Assembly (NCBI GenBank): GCA_037783545.1 | Contig: JBBELK010000064.1 | Location: 2,542,001-2,606,000 of the forward strand | Direction of reading: 5' to 3' | From: Henricia sp. BOLD:AAB3569 | Taxonomy: Eukaryota > Echinodermata > Asteroidea > Spinulosida > Echinasteridae | DNA length: 64,000 bases | Shown: in pieces, positions 31,901 through 41,685 of the stretch | Position numbering within the stretch: position 1 is the stretch's first letter | Layout: each line of letters opens with the position of its first letter | Program-made: the position numbers and the translations under genes | The notes under the pieces: generated by a model | Database searches by the model: none | Told to the model about the DNA's origin: nothing | What the model saw: only the letters and a program-made list of their open reading frames with translations

Positions 31901-32089
31901 AAATTTCTCGGTTTCTTCTTTTTCTCTAATAGTGAGAGCATGGAGGAAGAATGGTGAGAGTAAGAGTTGTCACTATTTCCAAGATTGTCACTCGAGAAGT
32001 GTCAGTCATTGGAAACTTAGACTCTATTCGGGTTGAAAAATTGGGGTGTACCCCTCGCTGCGGTGTAAATAAAAAACACGCGGTCCGGC

Positions 32090-32205
32090 CAGGCGGGGCA
32101 GAATTTGTGTGCCAAACCCCGGTCAAGTCCCGACCCCCGCTAGCCGGGGAATGAGCGCCAAACTCCGGCCAAGTCCCGACCCTCGCTAGCCGGGCAAAGG
32201 GCAGC
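32090..32205. repeat. Two direct GC-rich units (about 50 bp)
   Basis: GCCAAACCCCGGTCAAGTCC / GCCAAACTCCGGCCAAGTCC, each followed by GACCC.CGCTAGCCGGG. Similar CCCGGCC wording to the repeats at 31529 and 48515. Confidence 0.55.
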
Positions 32206-32261
32206 AAGCCCGGCTCAAGCTTGAAGTTGCGATGCGATACGGACCCCGATTATTCCGATTA

Positions 32262-32600
32262 ATAGGTCGGGCGGTCATACGTACGTGACAGGTCGGTAGT
32301 CATGTGATGACAACCTGGGCTGCTTTCGAGCGCTCGTCCCTGGTGCTCCCAGGTGGTGGAAACGTTACGTCACACACATGCTTTCTGGCGAGCACCATGG
32401 AGCACCATGGAGCACCTGGTGCCGCGCTCGAAAGCAGCCCAGCGCGCCCATGAAGACGATGCATGACGACAATGCATGCACTGCAGCATAGACTAGCTGC
32501 ACGCGCGAACTTCATTGTGCATTGTTTTCATCGGCGCGGTGTACGTGTATTATGACGCGTGAGAATAAAGGTCCCGGATGTCCGCCCCGACCTATTCCGA
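32262..32600. mobile_element. Nested MITE: outer AATAGGTCGGGCGG ends, inner CTGGGCTGCTTTCGAGCG palindrome
   Basis: Outer arms near 32268-32280 and 32576-32592 are inverted (AATAGGTCGGGCGG / CCGCCCCGACCTATT). The inner element 32318-32441 has perfect 18-base TIRs, CTGGGCTGCTTTCGAGCG. No coding content. Confidence 0.5.
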
Positions 32601-32609
32601 CCACACACA

Positions 32610-35030
32610 AATTTCGATCTTGTTTTTGTGCTAATATCTCCAAAAATATATACTTAGAATTAATCTTTTCATGATTTTTCCGTAGACTAAGCTCATTTGA
32701 ATGATGATATTATGTTGGTTTGATTAAATACAGGGAATTTAATGAAGAACAATGTGTGTTTTCTGTGCGTGTTTTTGAGTTGTGATGTGACTTTTGCGAC
32801 AAGTCGCCGATATGTCGATGACGCGACGTGAGCTAGCTGCATATTTGATTAGATTTTAAACATTTATTTTTCAAACCCATAGTATTTATATTATTTCAAG
32901 CAGTCAAACAACAACTTCGAGTAACTTACCCCCATTCATGATGTACCTACCATCTGGATTTTAGTTTATACTGATGATCGTTGACATTGAGCGAAGCATG
33001 ATGATGATGTCAGCTGTTTAATACCTGCAGCGCACACTTCCGGGTTGAACGATCTTGTTCTATCTTATTTTCCCGGATTTTTTATGAGTCTATATGGCTT
33101 CAAAGTACATGTACATCAAAATAAAAGTAATTATATTTCGGATTTTTTTATGCAAAATTTTCGTTGATTTTGAATGGTGAAAATGATGAAAAATAAGACC
33201 AAAAATATGACAAATTTTCTACAGGCTGTATGTTTGCACCTACTCCTCTATACAGAGTTTAGACAAACCCTTCGGACTCTGTGATTGGTCAGCTTTCGTT
33301 TGATACCAAATTTATGATTTTGAGTACATACATTTAATATAGTGGGATTACCAAAATCAGAGCAGAGCTCGCAAGTATTTTTAGCCGCCCTTTTAAATCA
33401 TTTAAGTTAAACATAACAAATTTGGATACACGTCGTCAGAGGCATGGACATTACTGTTTACTGATGATGTACACAATATTATTCATGTTATTTAATACAT
33501 AAATATGGGATAATAAAAAAATATAAAAAATGTGGAATGAATTGAATTGAATTCGCTAAAGATGTCACGATGGTAAGAAGACGATGGGGATATTAGCGAT
33601 CAGGTCGAATGGGTTCTGGACTGAAAGTGGTAATAATAATAATGTGGATTATACACATACACACATTGTCCGGAATGACTGCAAGGAATCTATGTTTCAA
33701 ACATGGTGGTTGATACATTATTCATAATTGATAAAAGTTATCCCTTGTATCTTTTGTATCTTTTGTTAAAACAATTTACGGATTTACAATTCTGAATGTC
33801 AGCATCAATGCCATTCCACTCAAGAGGCCCTTGTCTTAAGCAAGATCGGAATTGAAATTATTAGGTCTATCAAAGTTGAAAGATCTGGTTCCATAAAGAG
33901 CGGATGAGAGGATATTATTTGTTAATTTATACATAAATATAGCCTTTTGAAGTTGATGAACACTGAAACCGTGAGTATTTCAGTTAGAAAGTGGGGGGCA
34001 AAAGAACTTGCTTCTTTATTATAAAACAATGAATGAATACAGTATACAAAACATAACATAGAAGGCTTCTTTGGTAATCCCTGTGAAAGTATTTACATAT
34101 ACATGTATGTAGGAATAGCTTTAACAATACAGACGATCCATTTTCAGATCAAGGAATAGCAGATGCTCAGTTTAAAACCGTTTTAGCACCACATATTGAA
34201 GTAATATACCAGTATAACAAGTTAGTTTGAACACTTTATTACCCGTATTACACTTATACTTGCATTTGGCCCATTCAGCACCAGAAAATGAATCCATGGA
34301 ATGTACACAACATTTTATAACTGTTTCACTTCTATACACACAGCTGATTACCAACAATCTACATTTTACGGGTTATCATGCTGATCCAATGTGATGTAGA
34401 CATTCCCTGTCCTACAACCCAGATTACACTACAATTGATACTATATTAACTGCTTGAGATGTCATGATGAGTTGCAATTTAGCCTATTTAGGCAATTTTT
34501 CTAACAAAAATACACTGAAATTGACTATGTCGCTTTTTTATTGTTTAAACCAGAACTGTTTATGTCCATTTTGTGCCACCCCCTGATGTTCATCGGGGGG
34601 GATGATACAATAGCATGATCTTTGACACAGCAATAGTAATTACAATCTGAAAGATTGTTGTTTATGCTTAAAGTTAATGATTTTTTAAAGCTTTACTAAA
34701 ACGTTTAAACTTATTTTTCTCAAAATGCCATTTTGTGACATAGACAACTCTGGCTCCAAGCCCTCGATGTTTTGTATTAAGAAGTGAAGGGAACTTTACT
34801 TATGTTGAGGTCTTACATTTACAGCACATTATCTAGCAGCAGTTTCTCATAATAGGCTTATCACACTGAAACAGATGCGGATCATGATACACAGACACCA
34901 TTTGGCATTTGATTTGGCATGGAAGCCACTATTTAATACTAATTTATCCACAATCTTGATAGTAAATACTGCACATTCTGGATTTGACTTCAGAATGGTG
35001 ATAGTTTTCTTGCAGAATTTACCTATAATT
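32610..35030. other. Long AT-rich stretch, nothing recognised
   Basis: No supportable exon, RNA or terminal repeat was seen. It may hold the 3' UTR and downstream region of the PHD gene. Confidence 0.45.
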
Positions 35031-35034
35031 GCCT

Positions 35035-35191
35035 CTATCTGCATTCCAGACACTTCCACTCCCCTTTAGGCTTCCTCTTCATATGGCTACACATGCGTAG
35101 TGGAACCATCGATACTCGCATTCCGGATTCTCGCATGCTACCATTCTGCCATACTCGCCTTGCTGGCAAAAGCAGTACACTGTGTCTTCCA
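35035..35191 (-). pseudogene. PHD gene, terminal exon with PHD finger 2, frameshifted
   Basis: Acceptor ATCTTTTCAG joins in phase to PHD 1. VYCFCQQGEYGRMVACENPE and RWFHYAC are ING-like, but the frame then ends at TGA 35079. In the other frame KRKPKGEWKCLECR completes the finger and stops at 35035. A TGTGT where TGT would keep the frame points to a 2-base duplication. Confidence 0.6.
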
Positions 35192-35597
35192 CTGAAAAGA
35201 TAAAACATGAACTTGACGATAACACCTCAAATTTGGAAGTTGGAATTGCAAAGTATACTTTCTTCACAGCAAAACCCCTTCTCACCTGTCAACTGCAAGG
35301 TGACCATATGACTAAAAGGTGTCCTGTTATAAGGACAGAGTTGGGCTACCTCAAGGTTAGGTGAGTGAATGAATCACGTGCATGGTTTGTATTTGCTGCA
35401 TTGTAACATTGGACATAGATTCTTTTGAAGTTTCAACATCTTTTTGTCCGTAAGCTTGGTTCATGATATCATATACTTTCCACGTCAGAAACAAGCTAAG
35501 GGATGACCAGGGTCCTCAGTAACAGTTTCTGTGTTGTCAGAGGCTCAGAGATGGTTTTAATGATGTGCGGTTAAACCGGCGGTAAACTTTTAGGTAT

Positions 35598-35896
35598 TGT
35601 AACAAGAATATTCCCTGCTTGTTAAAGAACTCGGCACGAAAAGAACACAAGGCAAAAGACAATTCTCAGCATGAAAGTACCGCAGGTTTATTTGGATCAA
35701 CTTTCCTCAACAAACACAAAGATCAAAGATGGCGCAGAGAATCGCGTCCCCGCGCGGAACGGGTATCCCGATCCTCCGGCAGGGGCTCACGCCACCCGGC
35801 TCCGTGGGCAGCCGCAATGGCGCCACCAACACGTCAGTTAGACCCACCGTGAAACGGTGCTGGCGCCCCCAGCGGCGGATCGGGACGGCCGTTACA
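35598..35896 (-). repeat. 3' LTR (in element orientation)
   Basis: 299 bp. Boundaries were fixed by comparison with the other LTR and the GTAT duplication. Confidence 0.9.
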
Positions 35897-35912
35897 CCGC
35901 CCCCTTCGAGGA
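35897..35912 (-). promoter_or_regulatory. Putative polypurine tract
   Basis: Minus-strand GAAGGGGGCGG immediately upstream of the 3' LTR. Confidence 0.55.
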
Positions 35913-36060
35913 CCCTGCTTGTCCCCAAAGCAGGCGGCGACGCCCAGTTCCGCCGGGAAGACGATTCCCTGCAATACATGGCAACTGCAACTGCAGAACA
36001 AAAAACAAAGAACAACTGTTAGAAAAAGAAACACAACATGGCAACAAAGTGTCTGATTAG

Positions 36061-39000
36061 CTAGGGGGGTGGTGGTCCCCGCTGCGTCTCCGTCTGGGTG
36101 CCGCTCTCTGTCCGCGATGGCGTTGTAGCGCTCGGGGGCTGCTCCGATGGGGGTGGTGTCGAGGCTCTCTGGGCGTCCGGCTGGGGTGCCGCGGCGACCG
36201 GGGGTTGCTCCGGTGGGGTGCGATTCCCCCTACGAGCGGGCGGCTCCGACAGGGTGGTTCCGGGCTGGGACACCTCAGCGCGAGGGGGCGGCTCCGAATG
36301 GCCGCCAAGCCCCCTCCGCTCCCTGTCTTCGCCGTCCATCCCGTCGTCGCTGGCGTGCACGTCCAATTGGTCGCCCACTGTCACGGTCGCCACCCTCTCT
36401 GGTCGCCGGGGACAATACTGGAGGTGGCGATGCCTAACGTCATCCCTGTAGAAGGATCTCCCGCATCCGAGGGGGCACTCGAACGGCATCGTCGGGTGTA
36501 GCGCCGGGCACGCTGTTCGGTGGTGCCTCCTCAGGTTCGACAGGCGGGTGAACCGCCGGTCGCAGTGGCTGCACTGGGCGTTGCTCATCCTTATAAGGGG
36601 GCGGGTTCCGGACCGCTCTCCGCCGTTTGTGGTGCGCCCTGCTGTCGGGGCGCCTCCGGTCTCCTGCTTCCGCGTCCTTACCAGGGGCAGGTTTCGAACC
36701 GCCCTCAGCTGTGGGGGCGCGGCCTCGTGGCGGGGCGCCTCCCGGTCTCCTGCTTCCGCGTCCTCGGGGTTTCCCGGCGGCGGCCGCGTCGCCAGGTCCT
36801 CAGTTTTCACTTTATCTCCCGGGCCCTCTCCGGCCGGCCGCGTCTCCTGGTTCAGTAGGTCTCTCTCCGTCCCGGTGGCCTCCTCTTCGCGGGGAGCCGC
36901 TGCGTCTAGGTACACCGTCCCAACCCCTATCCATTGTAGTTCCCTTACCTTGTGTCCAACCTGAACTCTTGCCACCGATGGGTGCTGTTCGTAGCCTCTT
37001 AAAGCCGCGGGCTTTTCATTGATCAACACTATGTTGTCCCCCCACCGCCACTGGCAACGGTATGTCGACAGGACGTCTATCCCCAGGATGACATCCGGCT
37101 CAATTTTAGCTACAATGCAGGCATGGCTCAAGACCTGATCTCCGATCTGGAGTTCAAAAGTAGCCCTCCCCCGGACCTGCATGGGGCTTCCATCCGCTTG
37201 CCTCAGAGTCTCCGGCAGAGGCTGGAGGTTTGGCTTCCCGGGTCCGTAAAGTTCGTCATATATGCGTTCGGAAATTAGGCTCACCGAAGCTCCCGTGTCC
37301 AGCAAGAAGCAGACAGGCGTCGACACAACTTTCCCCGAAATGTAGTTTTCCCCCAGCGGCACATTCGGTGTCGTCTGGTTCCGTCCTGGTGGTCTTCCCC
37401 CGGCTGTCCGCTGGCTCGGCTTCCTTCGTGGACAATCGCGCCGGAAGTGCCCGAATTCGTGGCACCCAAAGCACTCCACCATCGACCGGTCGAGCGGTCT
37501 ACGCGCGTAGCCTGTGCTCTCCGTGTTCCTGTATGGTATAGGTTGCGCTAGCTCCACTACCGACCTCACTTCCCTGGTTCCTTGTCTTCCCTTCCTGTTC
37601 TGTACCTGGGACTCCAGGAAAGCCTCCATCTCCGTTGCCAGGGTGATTGCTTCGGTCAGGGTCGTCGCCTTTCTCGAAAAAACGTGGCGTTGCAATTGGT
37701 CGTCGCCTAGGGCGTTCCTGAAGGCTTCCACGGCCAAGTCCTCTCGAGCTTGTGTGGGTAGGCCCGGGTAGCTCTGTGAAACCAACCGCCGTATAGACTG
37801 GCCCAGATTGCAAATAGGTTCGTCCCGACCCCTGGTGCGCATCGATAGCTGGGCCCGATGCAGTGGAACTTGGGCCGTGACTCCGAAACGCTGTTCGAAG
37901 TACTCTAGGATACGGAGGTACTCCGTCCGAGCCTCCGGTGCCATATCAGCCAGAGCTTCCCGTGCCGAGCCCTTCAGATGGGCGCCCAGAAACATTGCCT
38001 TCTCGGACTCGCTCCACTGGTTGACTCTGGCCACGCTCTCAAAATGGACCAGGTAATCCGACCACGAGGAAACCCCGTCAAACTTATCTGGAAGCATCAT
38101 CGGTCGTCGACCTCCTCCGGGGGGCCCCGCGGTCGGCGGTTGTGCCGGTGATGGACCGGACCCCGTGGCTGGCTGGGTGGCTGGAGTGTCTGCATCCGGG
38201 TTCCCGCTCCGCGGTGGCGCCCCATAGGGTTGTGTAGTGCGGTTCTCCGAGGGGAGCCTCCCGCCATATAGTTGTGCAGTGCGGAGCTCCGAGGGGAGCC
38301 CTCCGCCATACAGTCGTGCAGTGCGGTTCTCCGAGGGGAGCCTCCCGCCATGTAGTTGTGCAGTGCGGAGCTCCGAGGGGAGCCCTCCGCCATACAGTCG
38401 TGCAGTGCGGTTCTCCGAGGGGAGCCTCCCGCCATGTAGTTGTGCAGTGCGGAGCGAATCCTGATGCTCCGCACCATAGGGTTGTGCAGTGCGGTTCTCC
38501 GAGGGGAGCCTCCCGCCATGTAGTTGTGCAGTGCGGAGCGAATCCTGATGCTCCGCACCATAGGGTTGTGCAGTGCGGAGCAAATTATCGTGCTCCGCAC
38601 CATAGGGTTGTGCAGTGCGGAGCAAATTATCGTGCTCCGCACCATAGGGTTGTACAGTGCGGAGCAATTTCACTTGCTCCGCACCATAGGGTTGTGCAGT
38701 GCGGAGCAAATTATCGTGCTCCGCACCATAGGGTTGTGCAGTGCGGAGCAATTTCACTTGCTCCGCACCATAGGGTTGTGCAGTGCGGAGCAATTTCACT
38801 TGCTCCGCACCATAGGGTTGTGCAGTGCGGAGCAAATTATCGTGCTCCGCACCATAGGGTTGTGCAGTGCGGAGCAATTTCACTTGCTCCGCACCATAGG
38901 GCTGTGCAGTGCGGAGCAATTTCACTTGCTCCGCACCATAGGGTTGTGCAGTGCGGAGCAATTTCACTTGCTCCGCACCATAGGGTTGTGCAGTGCGGAG

Positions 39001-40593
39001 CAAATTATCTTGCTCCGCACCATAGGGTTGTGCAGTGCGGAGCAATTTCACTTGCTCCGCACCATAGGGTTGTACAGTGCGGAGCAAATTATCGTGCTCC
39101 GCACCATAGGGTTGTGCAGTGCGGAGCAAATTATCGTGCTCCGCACCATAGGGTTGTACAGTGCGGAGCAAATTATCGTGCTCCGCACCATAGGGTTGTG
39201 CAGTGCGGAGCAAATTATCGTGCTCCGCACCATAGGGTTGTACAGTGCGGAGCAATTTCACTTGCTCCGCACCATAGGGTTGTGCAGTGCGGAGCAATTT
39301 CACTTGCTCCGCACCATAGTCTCGTGGCATGCGGGTCTCCGAGGGGAGCCTTCCAACATGGTCGTGTGCGGCGCGGAGTCGGTCCGAAGGTTCCGCGCCG
39401 TAGTCACGTGGCATGCGGGTCTCCGATGGGAGCCTTCCAACATGGTCGTGTGCGGCGCGGAGTCGGTCCGAAGGTTCCGCGCCGTAGTCACGTGGCATGC
39501 GGGTCTCCGATGGGAGCCATCCAACATGGTCGTGTGCGGCGCGGAGTCGATCCGGGGATTCCGCACCATAGTCTGGTAGCATGCGGGTCTCCGAGGGGAG
39601 CCTTCCAACATGGTCGTGTGCGGTGCGGAGTCGGTCCGAAGGTTCCGCGCCGTAGTCTGGTAGCATGCGGGTCTCCGAGGGGAGCCTTCCAACATGGTCG
39701 TGTGCGGTGCGGAGTCGGTCCGAAGGTTCCGCGCCGTAGTCACGTGGCATGCGGGTCTCCGATGGGAGCCATCCAACATGGTCGTGTGCGGCGCGGAGTC
39801 GGTCCGGGGATTCCGCGCCATAGTCTGGTAGCGTGCGGGGCTCCAAGCGGAGCTGTTCTCCCTGGTCGAGTGCGGCGCGGAGTCGATCCGGAGGTTCCGC
39901 TCCGTAGTCTCGTGGCATGCGGGTCTCCGGTGGGAGCCGTCCAACATGGTCGTGTGCGGCGCGGAATTGATCCGGAGGTTCCGCGCTGTAGTCTCGTGCC
40001 ATGCGGGTCTCCGAGGGGAGCCATCCAACATGGTCGTGTGCGGTGCGGAGTCGGTCCGAAGGTTCCGCGCCGTAGTCACGGGGCATGCGGGTCTCCGATG
40101 GGAGCCGTCCAACATGGTCGTGTGCGGTGCGGAGTCGGTCCGGAGGTTCCGCGCCGTAGTCACGCGGCATGCGGGTCTCCGATGGGAGCCGTCCAACATG
40201 GTCGTGTGCGGTGCGGGGTGGATCCTCCGGAACCCACCGGAACTTTCCCGGCTCAAAATGCACCGGGGTCGAACTTAGGTCTGTCCATGGGTCGCTGGTT
40301 TGATCTAACCCCCCGCAAAAACTACTCGGATTGGCAGGGTCAGGCCGTACCGTACGTACCGGCCTTTTTCCCTCTACAATCTCAGGCTCTAACATTTTAC
40401 CAGTATCCTCCCACCACCCGGAGTTTTCTCTCGGGTTTTCCCCAACAAACGAGTACAGTAATTCATCTACAGTTACGAACGTACTACTGTGGGCCTTGTC
40501 AGTCTGGCCTCCGTACTGGTACTCGTCACTTTCTGGCATGTCCCCGCTCCGCGGCGAGTCTGATACCAGACCTCCCCGGTCTCGTGAATTCAT
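36061..40593 (-). CDS. Gag-protease-zinc finger polyprotein of the LTR retroelement
   Basis: One uninterrupted frame of about 1,510 codons from ATG 40593 to TAG 36061. In order: a unique N-terminus (about 125 residues), a 14-residue repeat array (to about residue 790), a Gag capsid-like region (LPDKFDGVSSWSDYLVHFES, then FEQRFG), a CCHC zinc knuckle CFGCHEFGHFRRDC (about residue 1040), an aspartic protease with FLLDTGASVS (about 1098) and VILGIDVL, a Pro/Arg-rich linker, then two variant fingers CSHCDRRFTRLSNLRRHH (about 1345) and CPLGCGRSFY, and a Pro-rich tail. Gag assembles particles and protease cleaves them in related elements. RT and integrase are absent. The C-terminal fingers may bind nucleic acid (inference). 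GTG 40644 could extend it by 17 codons. Confidence 0.88.
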   Translation of the reverse strand: MNSRDRGGLVSDSPRSGDMPESDEYQYGGQTDKAHSSTFVTVDELLYSFVGENPRENSGWWEDTGKMLEPEIVEGKRPVRTVRPDPANPSSFCGGLDQTSDPWTDLSSTPVHFEPGKFRWVPEDPPRTAHDHVGRLPSETRMPRDYGAEPPDRLRTAHDHVGRLPSETRMPRDYGAEPSDRLRTAHDHVGWLPSETRMARDYSAEPPDQFRAAHDHVGRLPPETRMPRDYGAEPPDRLRAALDQGEQLRLEPRTLPDYGAESPDRLRAAHDHVGWLPSETRMPRDYGAEPSDRLRTAHDHVGRLPSETRMLPDYGAEPSDRLRTAHDHVGRLPSETRMLPDYGAESPDRLRAAHDHVGWLPSETRMPRDYGAEPSDRLRAAHDHVGRLPSETRMPRDYGAEPSDRLRAAHDHVGRLPSETRMPRDYGAEQVKLLRTAQPYGAEQVKLLRTVQPYGAEHDNLLRTAQPYGAEHDNLLRTVQPYGAEHDNLLRTAQPYGAEHDNLLRTVQPYGAEQVKLLRTAQPYGAEQDNLLRTAQPYGAEQVKLLRTAQPYGAEQVKLLRTAQPYGAEQVKLLRTAQPYGAEHDNLLRTAQPYGAEQVKLLRTAQPYGAEQVKLLRTAQPYGAEHDNLLRTAQPYGAEQVKLLRTVQPYGAEHDNLLRTAQPYGAEHDNLLRTAQPYGAEHQDSLRTAQLHGGRLPSENRTAQPYGAEHQDSLRTAQLHGGRLPSENRTARLYGGGLPSELRTAQLHGGRLPSENRTARLYGGGLPSELRTAQLYGGRLPSENRTTQPYGAPPRSGNPDADTPATQPATGSGPSPAQPPTAGPPGGGRRPMMLPDKFDGVSSWSDYLVHFESVARVNQWSESEKAMFLGAHLKGSAREALADMAPEARTEYLRILEYFEQRFGVTAQVPLHRAQLSMRTRGRDEPICNLGQSIRRLVSQSYPGLPTQAREDLAVEAFRNALGDDQLQRHVFSRKATTLTEAITLATEMEAFLESQVQNRKGRQGTREVRSVVELAQPIPYRNTESTGYARRPLDRSMVECFGCHEFGHFRRDCPRRKPSQRTAGGRPPGRNQTTPNVPLGENYISGKVVSTPVCFLLDTGASVSLISERIYDELYGPGKPNLQPLPETLRQADGSPMQVRGRATFELQIGDQVLSHACIVAKIEPDVILGIDVLSTYRCQWRWGDNIVLINEKPAALRGYEQHPSVARVQVGHKVRELQWIGVGTVYLDAAAPREEEATGTERDLLNQETRPAGEGPGDKVKTEDLATRPPPGNPEDAEAGDREAPRHEAAPPQLRAVRNLPLVRTRKQETGGAPTAGRTTNGGERSGTRPLIRMSNAQCSHCDRRFTRLSNLRRHHRTACPALHPTMPFECPLGCGRSFYRDDVRHRHLQYCPRRPERVATVTVGDQLDVHASDDGMDGEDRERRGLGGHSEPPPRAEVSQPGTTLSEPPARRGNRTPPEQPPVAAAPQPDAQRASTPPPSEQPPSATTPSRTESGTQTETQRGPPPP
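38226..40215 (-). repeat. 42-bp (14-residue) tandem repeat array with higher-order 84-bp part and built-in hairpins
   Basis: About 11 units of 84 bp (RTAHDHVGRLPSET + RMPRDYGAEPSDRL) at 39310-40215, then about 25 units of 42 bp (RTAQPYGAEQVKLL and relatives) at 38226-39310. The two halves of the 84-bp unit are both diverged 42-bp units. Most 42-bp units contain GTGCGGAGCA and TGCTCCGCAC 6-8 bases apart. Not a CRISPR array: units are contiguous with no unique spacers. Confidence 0.9.
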
Positions 40594-40631
40594 TGCTTGA
40601 AAATCTCGAATTCCACCTGTATTTCTCTCAG

Positions 40632-40656
40632 TGTGCCGCCCCACCGCTGCCGCCAG
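40632..40656 (-). promoter_or_regulatory. Putative primer-binding site
   Basis: CTGGCGGCAGCGGTGGGG directly after the 5' LTR on the minus strand, the position and TGG start expected for a tRNA 3'-end complement. The tRNA was not identified. Confidence 0.5.
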
Positions 40657-40955
40657 TGTAACAAGAATATTCCCTGCTTGTTAAAGAACTCGGCACGAAA
40701 AGAACACAAGGCAAAAGACAATTCTCAGCATGAAAGTACCGCAGGTTTATTTGGATCAACTTTCCTCAACAAACACAAAGATCAAAGATGGCGCAGAGAA
40801 TCGCGTCCCCGCGCGGAACGGGTATCCCGATCCTCCGGCAGGGGCTCACGCCACCCGGCTCCGTGGGCAGCCGCAATGGCGCCACCAACACGTCAGTTAG
40901 ACCCACCGTGAAACGGTGCTGGCGCCCCCAGCGGCGGATCGGGACGGCCGTTACA
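40657..40955 (-). repeat. 5' LTR (in element orientation)
   Basis: 299 bp, TGTAAC...GTTACA ends; same length and, as far as read, same sequence as 35598-35896. Confidence 0.9.
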
Positions 40956-41036
40956 GTATCACCCTAACTCACAATAATGTGCATACTTCAATTCAAACAT
41001 TAAGTTCGTAACAAGTTTCTCCATATATTCACTAAC

Positions 41037-41345
41037 CTTGGCAATCTTTGCAATACCACTGCAAATCTGGGGGGTCATAGTGAAGACCCAAGCATTCATA
41101 ATGGAAATGTCTGATTGCGCAGATATCATTTGAGCACCGCATCATTCTTCCATCTTGTGACGGTGGCTGTTGACACCAACAACACAGACTTCCAACTTCA
41201 TTTTGCTGTTCATCATCCACAGGCACCTCAGCATTTGGTCTTGTTGGGTCGTCTTGCTGAACCAGTCCTTCAACTTCGTTTTGCTGTTCGTCGTCCACAG
41301 GTACCTCGGCATTTGGTCTTGGGTTGTCTTGCTGAACTATTCCGC
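41037..41345 (-). CDS. PHD gene, exon with PHD finger 1
   Basis: Two near-identical acidic repeats (RPNAEVPVDDEQQNEV) precede a C4-H-C3 PHD finger: LCCWCQQPP, MRCSNDIC, FHYECLGL, WYCKDC. Acceptor GTTCAG lies in a duplicated GCGGAATAGTTCAG; donor GTTAGT, phase 1. PHD fingers bind histone H3 tails in known proteins. Confidence 0.7.
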
Positions 41346-41685
41346 CTGAACTATTCCGCTATTCCGCCTAAAATGGAATAATACATGAACTTTCATGGAT
41401 ATGTTTTGGATTAACCTAAATTAACATAACATGTTGAACATTTGTATTGGATTTTGTGAATAGGAAACTCAACTGCAGACCTAGGAAATTAAACTTCCAT
41501 TTGTTCTTTAGATAAAAATAATGGGGGAAGGGGATCGGAGGGGGTATTTATTATGATCTACATCTACATAAATACATCAAGTATTTATGGGACTAACTTT
41601 TTATTTATAATAGGCAAGCTATCTTACACACCATGTTGCTGTGGATGTAAATTTGTAAAAACAATTAATACAAAACAAATATTAC

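Larger units (their letters stand above)
35598..40955 (-). mobile_element. LTR retroelement encoding Gag-protease and zinc fingers but no reverse transcriptase
   Basis: Two 299-bp LTRs (TGTAAC...GTTACA) that look identical, flanked by GTAT on both sides (35594-35597, 40956-40959). A priming-site-like TGGCGGCAGCGGTGGGG follows the minus-strand 5' LTR, and a purine tract (GAAGGGGGCGG) precedes the 3' LTR. The internal 4,760 bases hold one long open frame and no RT, RNase H or integrase in any frame. The gag architecture is Ty3/gypsy-like. It inserted in a PHD-gene intron. LTR identity and an unbroken frame indicate recent movement with enzymes provided in trans. Confidence 0.88.

Noticed and set aside
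38226..40215. CRISPR-like array of short repeats
   Set aside because: The units abut with no unique spacers, lie in frame inside a Gag gene and vary by codon. The context is animal.
38274..40661. 795-codon plus-strand ORF as a gene
   Set aside because: It is the mirror of the gag repeat, begins and ends within it and has no domain. Kept only as an observation.
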